Below are positions 1 to 10,544 of a stretch of DNA of 64,000 nucleotides, piece after piece. Location: NCBI RefSeq assembly GCF_000350225.1, contig NW_005178541.1:249654-313653 (forward strand), given 5' to 3'. The DNA comes from Chondrus crispus (lineage: Eukaryota; Rhodophyta; Florideophyceae; Gigartinales; Gigartinaceae). Under the pieces are notes generated by a model. It did not search any database. It worked only from the letters and a program-made list of their open reading frames with translations, and was not told where the DNA came from. Position 1 is the stretch's first letter; every line of letters begins with the position of its first letter. The position numbers and the translations under genes are program-made.

Positions 1-54
1 GCGCTAGAGTCGCTCGATCAACTCGCGGGCGGTGATCCAGCGAATGGCAATAGC

Positions 55-1464
55 ATGGGTGAGCATCTTGCCGACAGCAACGACGACGAGCTGTCCTTCC
101 TTATCCTCGACGAGGAGATTGACAAGGAGTGTGGCTACGGATATGACGACATGCTGCACGGTGGCTCTACTACGGGGAGGTCCGGTAACAAAGCACGCGA
201 TTTCGATGCTGCCGTAACGCAAATGAGGAAGTTGTACTTTGGGTACGCGGGGAGGCCTCCCGTGTACAACGAGATTGATTTTGCGCGGCGGTTTGGCGTT
301 CCGAGCGTCGTTTTCAACCGGGTATACTCAGAGCTTGAGAATCGCGCGATTGCGCGATTCTAAAGTTCGAACTTTATCCGCAAGGTCGATGCGTTGGGCA
401 GATGCAGAGTCCACCCACTGCAGCGGAATATTGGAGCATTCCGCATCCTTCGGTACGGTATTGCATACGATGCAGTTGACGAACTCGTTAGTGTGTCAGA
501 ATCGACAATGCAGAAGACTGTCACGGACTTCTGCACAGCTATTGTCGAAGTCTTTGGCGCAGAATATCTGCGTGAACCTACGGAGGACGACCTGAAAAGA
601 ATCCTTGCTGTGAATGAGTCACGGGGGTTTCCGGGGTGCCTCGGCAGCATTGACTGCCAACATTGGCCGTGGAAGAACTGCCCAGTAGCATGGGCTGGGA
701 AGTTCAAGGGAAAGGAGAAGAAGCCAACGGTAGTCATGGAGGCGATTTGCGACGGCGAGCTGCGCTTCTGGCATATATCTGTTGGCCATCCAAGATCCAT
801 GAACGATCTCAACGTTGCCGAAAAATCACAAACGATGCAGAGAATTCTCTCTGGGGAGTTTCCACCGCGAATTCCGTACAGTATTAATGGAAAGGTGCGG
901 GACGTGCCATACTACCTAGCAGATGGCATAAATCCGTCATGGGCTCTTTCGTGAAGAGTTCCAAAAGGGCAACGGATCGTCAGGTGACAGCATTTTCAAG
1001 GCAGCAAGAGTCTGTCCGAATGGATGTTGAGCGTGCGTTCGGTGTGCTTATGTTCAATTGGCACGTACTCGAACGACCCTGCAGAATGTGGTACAAGGAG
1101 AGGGCAATGATAATGTTGCAGGCTTGCATTGTTTTACATAGTATGAACCGAGAAGCGCGTCGTGATGGATACGACGTACCGTTATATGAACGTGCTGTTT
1201 CCGGAGGAGATCTGCACAAGGCCGTTTAATTTGCTCCTAGGAGCAAATTGAACAGCCTAGTGCACCTGTTTGTTAGCTAACAAACAGGTGCACTTCCAGT
1301 GGGAAACTAGCTCGACAGCAGCTCCTGGTACTTGGGCAGCGCTTGCGTCTCAGCGCCAAATGGAGTCAGAAGACGGTATTAAGTATGACGAGCTTAGATA
1401 CGATCTCATTCAACACATTTGGCTGTGGCGGAAAGCAGAACTTGCTGTGACATTGCTCGAATAA
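55..1464 (+). pseudogene. PIF/Harbinger transposase (plant-transposon type), broken
   Basis: This encodes a DDE transposase of the PIF/Harbinger superfamily, which cuts and pastes its element in the nucleus. The reading frame runs from 55, with an in-frame TAA at 361-363, and continues past it with the family signature (IRKVDALGRC, then HPLQRN and DAVDELVSVSEST). The catalytic triad is visible: D in GSIDCQHW, D in YYLADGINPSW and E in VERAFGVL. A frameshift near 940-954 joins the second and third parts. The C-terminal tail (FQWETSSTAAPGTW to DELRYDLIQHIW) follows a 67-bp palindromic insertion at 1228-1294. The left end of the element probably lies outside the window. The gene is non-functional as it stands. 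Family assignment is firm; the original start is uncertain. Confidence 0.85.
1228..1294. repeat. Double-palindrome insertion in the transposase gene
   Basis: Two perfect palindromes lie side by side: 22 bp at 1228-1249 (centre CCTAGG) and 36 bp at 1259-1294 (centre TTAGCTAA), separated by 9 bases. Their combined length is 67 (3n+1). Joining base 1227 directly to 1295 gives the in-frame peptide LHKAVFQWETSS, linking the two halves of the transposase. I therefore infer an insertion. No target duplication beyond one base is visible. Confidence 0.75.
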
Positions 1465-1478
1465 CTAAATGCTCTCGG

Positions 1479-1811
1479 TTATAGCTCCCAACCTATTGTT
1501 GCTGCCACCACACGCGCGCTCACGTCGCGCACGCTGATAAACTGCGCATACAGAAAGGAGACCAAGTCTGCGTGCGCGACGACCTGCGTGGCGATGCCCT
1601 CCTCCACCATAATGTCGCCGATCTTGCCGTGCGACGCGCCCGCGTAAAGCACGGCGCCCATGACGTAGCAGTGGGCGACCTGCATACGCGCGCGGGAAGA
1701 TGGAACGCACGAGAGAAACAAGAGCACGCAGAGGGAGCAAGGCAGACGTGAGCAGGCAGGCAAGGGCGTGGGGCGCGCGGCGCGGGCGGGCGAAGTGGTG
1801 CAACGGTACAT
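1479..1811 (-). other. Unrecognised coding-like fragment
   Basis: The minus strand holds an open frame whose C-terminal 70 residues (around VAHCYVMGAVLYAGASHGK and FLYAQFISVRDVSARVV) look protein-like. The upstream part is low-complexity Arg/Ala/Pro and probably not coding. I do not recognise the family. Local GC content is higher than in the neighbouring transposon genes, so this may be a captured host gene fragment lying between the two Harbinger genes. It has no clear start and could be spurious. Confidence 0.25.
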
Positions 1812-2150
1812 TTCCCACTTTCAAAGTCGCCGGCGACGGAGAGGAGAGCAAACTGTGGGGCGGCGAGGTGAAGCAGCTGGACGGTGACCTCGGGGACGCC
1901 AGCCGTGGAATCGAAATCCACCGCACGCTTTATAGTTTACGGACTTGGTCAATCTTCATTGCGCCCAAAAATTCTATCGCAATGCAACGCGGGATTTGAA
2001 CACTTGGGGCAAGTTTGTTACAGAAATGATTGCCAAATTGACATGCCATGTTAATGGAACGTGTACCATTCTATGAGCTGGCACAAAGCATATGTTATTG
2101 TACAACGTACGTGCTACTAGAATGGTAGCGAATGTGTAAACTCACACAGA

Positions 2151-3368
2151 TTAGTTGTTCTGCTCAATATTGTTTGCGTTCTGCTCTTCAGGCGTGCTCG
2201 ACGGGTTGCGCTGTGAGCTTCGACTCTCATTTGCATGAACTACAATCGACCTTCTCGCACGAGCATCAGCAGCAGACGTTTCCGTAGCATCGCGTGCCTC
2301 ATCAGCAATCAGCTTGTGCTTCTGGCGAATGCTGCGAAGAAACGAGTCTCTGACAACAGCGTCCTCAGCCGTCTCATTTCTTAGATGCATTCGAAAAGCC
2401 ATAAGCGCATTCGAGTCCTCCAATGCAGAACTTTTCCTCTTCATGCTGCTACCAATGGACTCTAACGTCACCTGCCTCTCTTTCTCTCGTAAGGCCCACT
2501 CAACCCGATCTTTTGCAGCCTTCCTTCCGCTATGACCACCCCTGTCTGCACGCGAACGCGGGGTTGTCCTCGGTAGCGGTTCGTAGATGATATTGTCGTC
2601 GTTGTCCTGGTCTCCTTCTAGTACTTCTGCGAGGACCGGCAGATTCTCAGCGTGATTGGTAGCCACTGATACATAATTGCCCATATCTAAACGAAACTTT
2701 CGCGTCTTCTGCAAGGTCTTGCTGGCCACAGAGTACTGCCACTTGGATTTATCGAAGGTCTTAAAGTTATACATGTCGTTTTCGTTGCTGTCGGGCGAGG
2801 TCGGCTTGCGCTTCTTGAGATGTAGAGCGAGCGCCCTGCAGAACATATTGTCCTCGTCCACGCCGGTGGGACAGAATCCGTAAATGGTACGCATGTTCTT
2901 CCCAAACTTCTGTACATCCCTTGACATCTCATCAAAGCGCGACCTCAAGCGCTTCGCGTCGTGGTCTTGATAAATACTGTTATACGCAACGAAAGTCTTA
3001 TGCAGCGTAGTGCGAAAGTGTTCACTCGTTTGGTCGATGCCGATGACGGCATTCTCAGATGTCGCCACCCACGCCTTTGCCAGATGGTCGAGTTCAGTTA
3101 GCCCATCCACGCCCGCGGACTCCCATAATAAATGAGTGTTAACCCGTGCACAATGTCTGCGTGCCGGTGGATGCGGGCATGTGCAGTGCGAGCATAGACC
3201 GTCCACTGCGCATTTGGCATGCTCAGACGTTTTGGGCGGGTCAGGTGTACCCGCGGCTTCCCGCGTTCTTGCTGTTTCGGTGTCTAAAAGTAACAAAAAA
3301 TCAGCCCGTTCAAGCAGAAGAGTGTTTCCAAAAAATGGGATTTGTGACGTGACGCGCCACAAAATCAA
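2151..3368 (-). CDS. Myb/SANT-like partner protein of PIF/Harbinger
   Basis: PIF/Harbinger elements normally carry a second gene for a Myb/SANT-like DNA-binding protein that helps the transposase enter the nucleus and bind its ends. This 405-codon frame fits. A trihelix-like region spans roughly residues 85-180 (ELDHLAKAWVATSENAVIG, then TLHKTFVAYNSIY and RSRFDEMSRDVQKFGKNM), the layout seen in plant NAM-associated Harbinger proteins. The C-terminal half is basic and acidic low-complexity sequence. The first 80 residues (Pro/Cys/His-rich) look unlike the family, so the true start may be nearer 3130. The gene converges on the transposase at 55-1464, as expected for a single element. Confidence 0.7.
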   Translation of the reverse strand: MILWRVTSQIPFFGNTLLLERADFLLLLDTETARTREAAGTPDPPKTSEHAKCAVDGLCSHCTCPHPPARRHCARVNTHLLWESAGVDGLTELDHLAKAWVATSENAVIGIDQTSEHFRTTLHKTFVAYNSIYQDHDAKRLRSRFDEMSRDVQKFGKNMRTIYGFCPTGVDEDNMFCRALALHLKKRKPTSPDSNENDMYNFKTFDKSKWQYSVASKTLQKTRKFRLDMGNYVSVATNHAENLPVLAEVLEGDQDNDDNIIYEPLPRTTPRSRADRGGHSGRKAAKDRVEWALREKERQVTLESIGSSMKRKSSALEDSNALMAFRMHLRNETAEDAVVRDSFLRSIRQKHKLIADEARDATETSAADARARRSIVVHANESRSSQRNPSSTPEEQNANNIEQNN

Positions 3369-3497
3369 AAAATATGTGTGCCGTCAAGACACAAATCCTA
3401 TTTATCATACGATTTGTGAAACAGATTTGTGTGCAGAATTGCGCGGTGGAGACCAAACTCAAGCCTGAGTCGCCATATTTTAGAAATGGCCACAATT

Positions 3498-3519
3498 TGC
3501 CTGCGCGGTGGAGATGCTC
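3498..3519. repeat. Possible right terminal inverted repeat of Harbinger element
   Basis: Read inward on the minus strand, the sequence starts GAGCATCTCCACCGCGC, resembling the GAGCATCTCCA ends of plant Harbinger/Tourist elements. It is followed outside by TTA (3520-3522), the usual TWA target. The core GCGCGGTGGAGA recurs about 65 bp inward. The partner end is not in the window, so this is a suggestion only. Confidence 0.4.
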
Positions 3520-3522
3520 TTA

Positions 3523-4696
3523 CTGTTGGGCATCGTCGGCTGCATCGACTTGATCCCTGTCTTGGACAGCTGTCTAACAGCAATGAAAGGTATGATAACC
3601 TGTGTTCACCGAGAAACCCCTGCATTGCTCACTCGTGGAATTACTCAATTCGGCATTATTGCGCGAGTCCTCTCTGTACTGTACCCTTGGTACTGTGCGT
3701 GCAGCTCTGCCTGGATAGATCCGGAAATCACAAATCGCACAGTGCGTACTTTTACAGTGCCAAGGGTAAATTTACTGGAGGACTGCACGACCACAGGCGG
3801 TGTGCGCACTGCGCATAATGAACGAAAAAATACGAGTAGAAGCGACAGTTTGTAAAATATCTTTGCAAGAACTGTGAGACAGTGGAGAGGAGCAAGAGAT
3901 CTGTAGAGGTTCACTGGACAAGGGGCCCCGACGGTGTTATATCTTTTGTCGGTTTATTTATCTAACTTTCAAGGTGGGCCGACGCCATCACAGGTGTTAC
4001 ACACCGTGTGGAAGCAATGGACACGTGTAACATACCACAAGGGCAATCGCATCACGTGTACCCGTGGCCCAAACGTGTAACATGTGAGAGTGTGGCACTC
4101 GCGTGTAATCGCTGTCTACGTTTACTACAGGTGTTCCTGTGGGCGCGTTTCTCGACGTGCACACGCCGAGAAACGCGCCCACAGGAACACTGTAAAGGGG
4201 GGGCACGCAAAGATGGGACAAAAACTGCCAATTAGCATCATAACTCTGCTTCGCACACCCTCTAGGAACTCATTTCATTATTATTCAACCTGTCAGGGTC
4301 TCCTTTAAGACAGCATGGACGGGCATGTGTGCACATGTATGGACGTCGACCTGCACCTGATTGGTCTATATAATTCTTTTCTTAACAGTATGATGGCGCA
4401 CACAATGTTAAAATAATAGCTTCCATCACTACCAACGTGCCATGCACAACAAAATCATTGGCTATCGCTACTGGATAAGTGTGAATGAATTCAATCTAGA
4501 TCGAATTTTGCACATATCGAAATTCAGTTTAATCATTTTATTGATGCTCCCAAATGCCACTATATTTGAAAAACGGCGGGAGACTGGCATCTGAAGGAGA
4601 TGCAATTCGTATCCCAACAGCACCCACCCAGAACCCAACATACCGCGGCCTGCCCTACCAACTCCTCGCTCCCTTCGCTTTCCGATCCCCATCACA
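3523..4696. other. Gene-free stretch
   Basis: No supportable gene. It holds short repeats of CGTGTAAC/ACGTGT around 3990-4110, a strong hairpin (4131-4190) and a TATA-like CTATATAAT near 4367. The TATA-like motif could serve the ORF starting at 4697. Confidence 0.5.
4131..4190. repeat. Perfect 24-bp inverted repeat (hairpin)
   Basis: The left arm 4131-4154 and right arm 4167-4190 are exactly complementary over 24 bases around a 12-base loop. Pairing resumes after a one-base bulge (TACAG/CTGTA). There is no coding context. Confidence 0.85.
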
Positions 4697-6088
4697 ATGA
4701 CCACACAAGAGTCCCCCCTCATTCTCCGTCGCAGTCCTCGTTTCCTTAGACCATGTCCCTCGTCTCCGCCATCTCCAAACGCCCAAACTATGCGCGTGCT
4801 GCAGTTTACGAACAGATCAGAGCAAGAATCTGCTCCTCGCTTCGCACATAATCCTGTCGATGGCTCCCAAAATAATTCGCCAATGGAGCCATTGGCAGGC
4901 GCTCGCGTTCTCTCAGTTCACCAGCAAGCAGCTGGTGAGATCAGAGCGTCGAAAGCCGATGATAAGTGCGCCGCATTCTCTTTTTTCTCAAGCCCAAATG
5001 TCAAGCAACTAAGGGGCATATTGAAGGAATGGAGGTGGAAACAATCAGGTAACAAGGGTACCCTCGTTGCTCAAGCTTTTCTACATTTACAAATTTTTAC
5101 TTTATCTGGACGAACGACTTGTGCTGCTATGTCGTCGATCCCAGAAACGGCCAGATTCGAGTCTTGGCTTCAGCAGCGTGTGACACTGGACCTGCGATCT
5201 CCGCTCTACTTTGCCCGTGTTCCCGGCGATGCCGAGCTATTCGAGCTTTTGGAAGCGAAAGAAGTTGAAAAGTTCAAGAGAAAAAAAGGAAACTTGGAGG
5301 AAGCAAGACAAAATGGGGATCAAGTTATGAGAAGTGAAGATCACGGTGGAGAAGAATTGGACGATACAAGTGGCAGTCAGAGAGAGGCTGGTCCGGTTAG
5401 CGGATTGGGCACGTTTAGCATCAGCGAATTCGCTCGCCTATGCGTCATCATGCGGGATGATGAAGACGTGAAATGCGCCCTGGATGGGACAGGGCAGGAG
5501 CGAACAAGGAGTCAGTTGGATGCGGGTTTTACGAAAGACTCATACTGGGGTGTTATAGAAGAGCGCTTTAACAATCCTAATTTGCGCCTTCATCTCAACA
5601 TGGTTGGGAATGTTGACGAGGCAGACTCTAAGGTGGCACGGCCTTGTCATCGGTCGGCTACATTTTTAAAAGAAAAATTTCTGGATGCACGGAGGTCCTT
5701 CACGACGTGTGTGGAAAATTGGTCACGGTCTGGACAAAACAACACCGGGAATTTTAAAAGTTACGCAGGGACTCGGGCGGGGGAGTTGACCGCGGAAGGG
5801 AAGCGGAATGTAGTCCTTTTTATCTGCACACGGAAAGGAACGGAAAATGAGGACACCCGGTTTGCGAATTTGTGCACGAGGGTGATCCCATTCGATAGGG
5901 GATGTGACGAGGGTGGCAGTCAGGGAACCAGCGGGATGTCGGGACGCGGAAATCGCAGGAGTATTAATCGGGGAGAGAATTTGTTTGAGCACTCGTGCAG
6001 GACCTATTCTAAAGCAGCAGTTGCGGAGAAGCGAGCGAAGGCCGCTGAACGAAAAGAGAAGGCGTTTAAAAAAGGAAGACCGAGATAG
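4697..6088 (+). CDS. SAP-like, transposon-associated ORF (463 aa)
   Basis: I do not recognise a named family. Residues about 98-130 (SPNVKQLRGILKEWRWKQ, then SGNKGTLVAQAF) fit a SAP-type DNA-binding helix-turn-helix. The middle third contains a conserved-looking block around SEFARLCVIMRDDED and SYWGVIEERFNNP. The C-terminus is strongly basic (KRAKAAERKEKAFKKGRPR). The start ATG follows CACA, a reasonable context. After the stop, another frame keeps coding character to about 6520 (LYKTLKAQ, LDPDESFEECAKLQMEEL, EEDEIRFNRS) with several stops, so the original protein was longer and this copy is decaying. It is likely the DNA-binding accessory gene of a DNA transposon. No transposase partner is evident beside it. 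Confidence 0.55.
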   Translation: MTTQESPLILRRSPRFLRPCPSSPPSPNAQTMRVLQFTNRSEQESAPRFAHNPVDGSQNNSPMEPLAGARVLSVHQQAAGEIRASKADDKCAAFSFFSSPNVKQLRGILKEWRWKQSGNKGTLVAQAFLHLQIFTLSGRTTCAAMSSIPETARFESWLQQRVTLDLRSPLYFARVPGDAELFELLEAKEVEKFKRKKGNLEEARQNGDQVMRSEDHGGEELDDTSGSQREAGPVSGLGTFSISEFARLCVIMRDDEDVKCALDGTGQERTRSQLDAGFTKDSYWGVIEERFNNPNLRLHLNMVGNVDEADSKVARPCHRSATFLKEKFLDARRSFTTCVENWSRSGQNNTGNFKSYAGTRAGELTAEGKRNVVLFICTRKGTENEDTRFANLCTRVIPFDRGCDEGGSQGTSGMSGRGNRRSINRGENLFEHSCRTYSKAAVAEKRAKAAERKEKAFKKGRPR

Positions 6089-6559
6089 AAAATTCGAGAA
6101 TGCAGCAATTACAGCAGCGCCAATGGTGTGTTGTGTCCATGGGAAACCTTTACAAGACTTTAAAAGCCCAGTGATTGGACCCAGATGAGTCTTTTGAGGA
6201 GTGCGCAAAACTCCAAATGGAGGAGTTATAAAAGGCGTTTTTAATGCCGCAGTCCCGACCCATGGGCATTCTTTGCAATGGGCGGCGGTCTGACGGGGGC
6301 GTGGTTCAGAACCCACCTGTTGTCAGCAGCAATTTGCAACAGGAAGAAGAGATTCCTCCGGCTGACTGTGAAGCGGCGATAGAAGAGGATGAGATACGCT
6401 TCAATAGATCATGATAGGAGGATGAGGCGTTCCTTAAAGCCAGTAAAGGCAGTGGCAAACACCGGCCCCATCGAAGGGGACGACGATAACCAGCCGAAGC
6501 TATACTTTTCATATTTTGTATCCCTGTACACTTCTTTGACGTTTTCCTAGGCCATTTCC

Positions 6560-7862
6560 TCACCTGCGGCAGGTGCAGTAGCAGCTGCTGCACTTGCGAC
6601 CCCTCGTAGAGCTGTCATTAACAACAAATATTGCCAGCACAACCCCTACAACCCCAAGGCACACCAACCCAATCGTACATCCAATATTACCTCCTTTCTG
6701 TTCCGAATCCTCGACACTCGCTGTCTGCAAGTCCGAAAGCTGTGGGCTCATCAGCATTCCGGTCCAAAGAATGTCTCTGATCCTTGGTCTTGAAGGGCGT
6801 ATAAAATTCTTTGAGACATCACGTAGTCCACGTAGGACCCTGCTGCGAAATCCACAGACGCCGGTTTCATGTATGCCACGCCACCACTGCAAATATCACA
6901 GATCCTCGATATAGCTCCGCTGCCTCCGCTGTTGCCGATGGCGATGGGATGCCCGTTTCATTCACGTTTCCAAACTCGTCGGGCTGAACAATCGTCACCA
7001 ACGAAAACTGTCCACTGCAAACAGCTAGTCCATCCTCAACTCGGATGACGTACCATTGCCTCGCTTTCGATTGCCTCGCTTTCGATTGCGTATTCGCGGC
7101 ACTGAAATTGATAAACTTCTTCAACACCCTCCCCGTCAGCCCACAAGTATTCGTTATGTTCGGGCTGGCCATCTGAATTTGCATCGACACCCTTTGATAA
7201 TTGTTTGTGTGGTTGAGCTCTCGCATGTCATGGACCAGGCCGTAATCCGCACACGGAAACAAGGGAACATACTCTTCGTTCGACACCGGCAACCAGACTG
7301 CCACTCCCTCCGGCGTTCCTAGTATCTACGCTTCCGGGGATGATCCTGGGTCTTCTTCGTCAGTCGGTATCACAGGATTGGGAACGTCGACTTCAGATGA
7401 CGGAGCAACGGGAGTCGGTGGGTCGGAAGATAAATCAGGCGAGTCGTCAACATCTGCAGGTCGGCTCGGAAAGACTGGTGAAGCCGAGATGGAAACCTGC
7501 GCTGCATCTGGTGATACACTCGGTCCTATTGGGTGAAACTCGATGATGGAATAGATGTCCTCGTGAGTAGCATTGTGACCATACTTAACGTAGGTGTTGC
7601 TGTTATCGTGGGTAGTATGCTGTTGATACTCGAGGAAGGTCTCAATGTCTCTGTCGGTACGATTTCGGTTCCGCCTGGTAAAGGCATAAGATTCCCGCTT
7701 CCATTCATGCGTCGCTTCACCACCTAAAGGAAGGAGGCGTAGCCTTGCCAAACACACAGCGATCGACATGCGATCAACACACACATTCACGTCGGGTACG
7801 TGGCATGACGGCATTTTCGGCTGTACGCAAAAGCTGAATGCCGGCAAGGCTGGTGAGACCAA
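6560..7862 (-). pseudogene. Single-pass membrane protein gene, broken
   Basis: The family is not recognised. From 7862 the frame gives an Asp/Pro/Ser-rich segment and an in-frame TAG at 7326-7328. It then continues in the same frame with an ectodomain-like stretch rich in N-glycosylation motifs (NHTN, NITN, NETG) and cysteines. Two frame changes near 6885 and 6800 lead to a final segment with a clear membrane helix (GCTIGLVCLGVVGVVLAIFV) and a short Cys-rich tail. A 15-bp tandem duplication encodes SKARQSKARQ near 7070. The layout suggests a type I surface protein with mucin-like spacer. Whether the breaks are mutations or undetected introns cannot be decided here. Confidence 0.45.
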
Positions 7863-7972
7863 CGGTAGTAGATCAAATAGAGACTGGGTTTGCCACTTGT
7901 CGCGAAATCAAATCCACATCCCTTCCGTCACTACTCGCTTGATTGGCCAGACGGTTGTACTTGATAAATTGT

Positions 7973-9296
7973 TCACATACGTTCATGATCTACGCTGTAA
8001 CGGTGCAGTGGTACTTCAGGCCGTTCTCTGCCTTTCTCCTTAACAATTTGAACCAATCTGTCTCGCTTTCTGGAACTAGAACCATTCCTGACAGGCAGAA
8101 GTGTTCCGTCGTGACTGCAGCAATCTCTCTCGTATCTGCGCTGAAACTCACGAGCCAATTGTCTTGATTTCTGGCACCACTGATTGATGTCAGCTTCTAA
8201 AACTTGTTTCTCATAGTCTGTTAGCTGAAGAATCAACACAGAGCGCTCTCTGTCGTTTTGGAGCACAAAGTTGTGCAGCTTCATTAGCAAACAAATAAGG
8301 GCAGTGCTTTTGTTTACAGAAAACTCCAACCCACCACGTAATATCCTCCAACGGGCAACTAGCATGCCAAATGCCTGCTCTACGTGCATGCGCAAGGAGG
8401 ATAGAAAAAAATTAAAGTTGTCTTGGTCAGTGTCAGCACCCGATTTCGAAAATGGCGTGATTATGTGCTCTTTGCAGGAGTACGCCTTGTCTCCTTAAAT
8501 GTAGTAACAAGTGCCGAGGATGCCCTTTTCTACTTCCCGTTTCAGTCCTGAAACAGAAAAAGCGGGAGAATCGTGTGTTGAACCTGTACAAATTGCAGAA
8601 CAAAAACGAAAAATATAGTCAGAGTGAACAACAGCTTGAACCGGGATCGCATAAAAACCTTTCCGACAATAGAACATAGCAGGGTTTTCTTGAGGTTCGG
8701 GCTTCTTAATTTTAACACAGATTCCTTCTACCGCACCAACGCAACCCGAAAGCGGATTCACAAATTTCCTTGAAGTTTGAAAGCGCTTTGCAATGGATGG
8801 CAAGCCTGCGCTGCTAGTAGGAAACACTTTCAAACGAAGCCGCGTCATCAGTGCCTCACACGTAGAATTGAATACTTCGTGCAAAGTACTTTCTGCCACT
8901 TGATAAGCAAGGACAAGGTCGAGGTAGCTTGCTCCGGCTAATATTCTTAAGATGATTCCCAGCCTAACTGCGGGAGGAACTGTACTCCTTCGATATTCTG
9001 TGGCCGCCTTGAATGGTTTGTCAATGAGATCTTGCACCTGGTTTAGCAATAGAGCAAGTGCTGCTTCTGACATGCCGTATGTCTTTCGAAAAGAGATCGG
9101 GGCCTAGTGCTCTCGTAATGTCGTCAAAGGACACTGTATGTCGAGATGGAAGGAGACGCTGAACATATGATTTGCGTCTGCGCTTTCCTGTGAACTTGGT
9201 CCTCATCCAGTGGTACGCAGCCCCAGCCACGACGTCAAACGAATCGGAGTCTGAAGATGTTCCTGATGACGAAGAGCCTGGGGATCGTGTCGTCAT
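7973..9296 (-). pseudogene. HARBI1-type transposase, broken
   Basis: A second, distinct PIF/Harbinger transposase (DDE_4/HARBI1 type). The N-terminal part (from 9296) is joined by a frameshift near 9060 to the helix-turn-helix segment (AVRLGIILRILAGASYLDLVLAY, AESTLHEVF). It continues to GCVGAVEGICVKIKKP and an in-frame TAA at 8495-8497, then GDKAYSCKEHIITPF and HVEQAFGMLVARWRILRGGL. The second catalytic D and the E are present. The first catalytic position, normally D in GAVDG, reads E. The copy is therefore inactive by stop, frameshift and probably active-site change. No Myb-like partner or terminal repeat was identified nearby. Confidence 0.8.
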
Positions 9297-10349
9297 GGTG
9301 TGCTATGGTGAATGTGTGAGGGATGGATGAAGGATCGTGAGACGATACGGTATGATGCACCCCTTGAGCCAATTTACGGATCACGGCGCGCTGGCACAAT
9401 ACATTAAATTATTGGACATGTAATATTTTGAAAATCGCGAACATATACATCCAAACATGGCTGTCCATGCTGTCTTAAAAGAGGCCCTGAGATGGAATCC
9501 CCGATAGTTCGGCTTGTGTCGGTCGCGTCCGTGCTGCACATTTGTTCCGGGGTGGACACGTGTCATGTGTACAGCAATGACGGGGGGGGCTAAGTGAGGA
9601 TGGAGTGTCGGATGAACCTCATGAACAGAAACTATGCGGCGCGGCATAATGGGCGCCTCCGGAGATTATGTTTTGTGTCAGAGTCATATTTTTCTTTTTT
9701 GTGAACAAAAAATGAGTTTTACCACGGAAATGCTTGCGCACATAATGTGCGTCCCCCTACTGTACGCATGCTTTGAACTCGTTCCTAACGACGAGCACGG
9801 TGTGTCAGGGTCGTTCCTAACGACGGGGACGGCACCGGACGCCGGCAATGACGCCGTCGGAGCTCTATCTACAGTGTGTGCTGTGAGCTTGGCTCAATCA
9901 TGATGGTGTTTTCACCGAGCAGCCACCGTCAGAACCATGAATGACCAAAGGGCTATTCTATTGCTACTTCTCATTCAGAGCCATGCTCGGTAGGATGTAG
10001 ATGTCGAGTCTCGTCGGTCGGGCGGCGGCCGACGCTTTCTCTGTGTACAGTAAATTTGGATTGTACGCGCGCACATTTTGACATTTTTGCGATACACATT
10101 TAACCTAGCATGGGGTCGCCCGTCCGAGAAAACGGCGCGTTGTGTGTGCACAACGCGTCGTTTGTGTGTCACAAAATCCCGATTTGGTCAACACAATTTA
10201 CGATTTTAGAATTTCAGGAGTCGCCCAATAATTTTGGTGTCACAATTTGAGCCTTGTCACAGATTGAGCCTGTGAGAAGGGTACTGTACTAGGTAAATAC
10301 TACGATTGTAACAATGTTACCCCTGGTCCTCTGATTGCACTGCGGGTAG
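9297..10349. other. Gene-free stretch
   Basis: No supportable gene. An imperfect hairpin (AACGGCGCGTTGTG against CACAACGCGTCGTT, about 10131-10163) and repeated ACAATTT/GTCGCCC motifs to 10250 suggest the end of a degenerate DNA transposon, but no terminal repeat pair was found. Confidence 0.35.
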
Positions 10350-10544
10350 CCTACGAACGCCTACAGTAGGGTTGTTAGGGATGAACGGCAACAAGGGCGG
10401 CATGAAGGCACACGCCTCCCCACCCCGGCCACCATTGTCGTCACAAAGGACAGGAAGGTCATCTACTCCTTCGCCAACATCGACTACTCCAAGCGCGCAG
10501 AGCCTGCCGATATCGTCGCCGCCGTCAAGGCCATCAAAGCATAG
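10350..10544 (+). pseudogene. Peroxiredoxin-like (AhpC/TSA) C-terminal fragment
   Basis: The frame ending at 10544 reads RLPTPATIVVTKDRKV followed by IYSFANIDYSKRAEPADI and VAAVKAIKA. This matches the C-terminal strand, acceptor loop and last helix of peroxiredoxin-like thioredoxin-fold proteins (LP.PA.fV.DkdG.v...v..DYt.R.epadil). The N-terminal half with the peroxidatic cysteine is absent upstream, where stops appear before 10350. It is either a gene relic or a last exon whose partner was lost. Codon use looks host-like and GC-rich, unlike the transposons around it. Confidence 0.6.
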
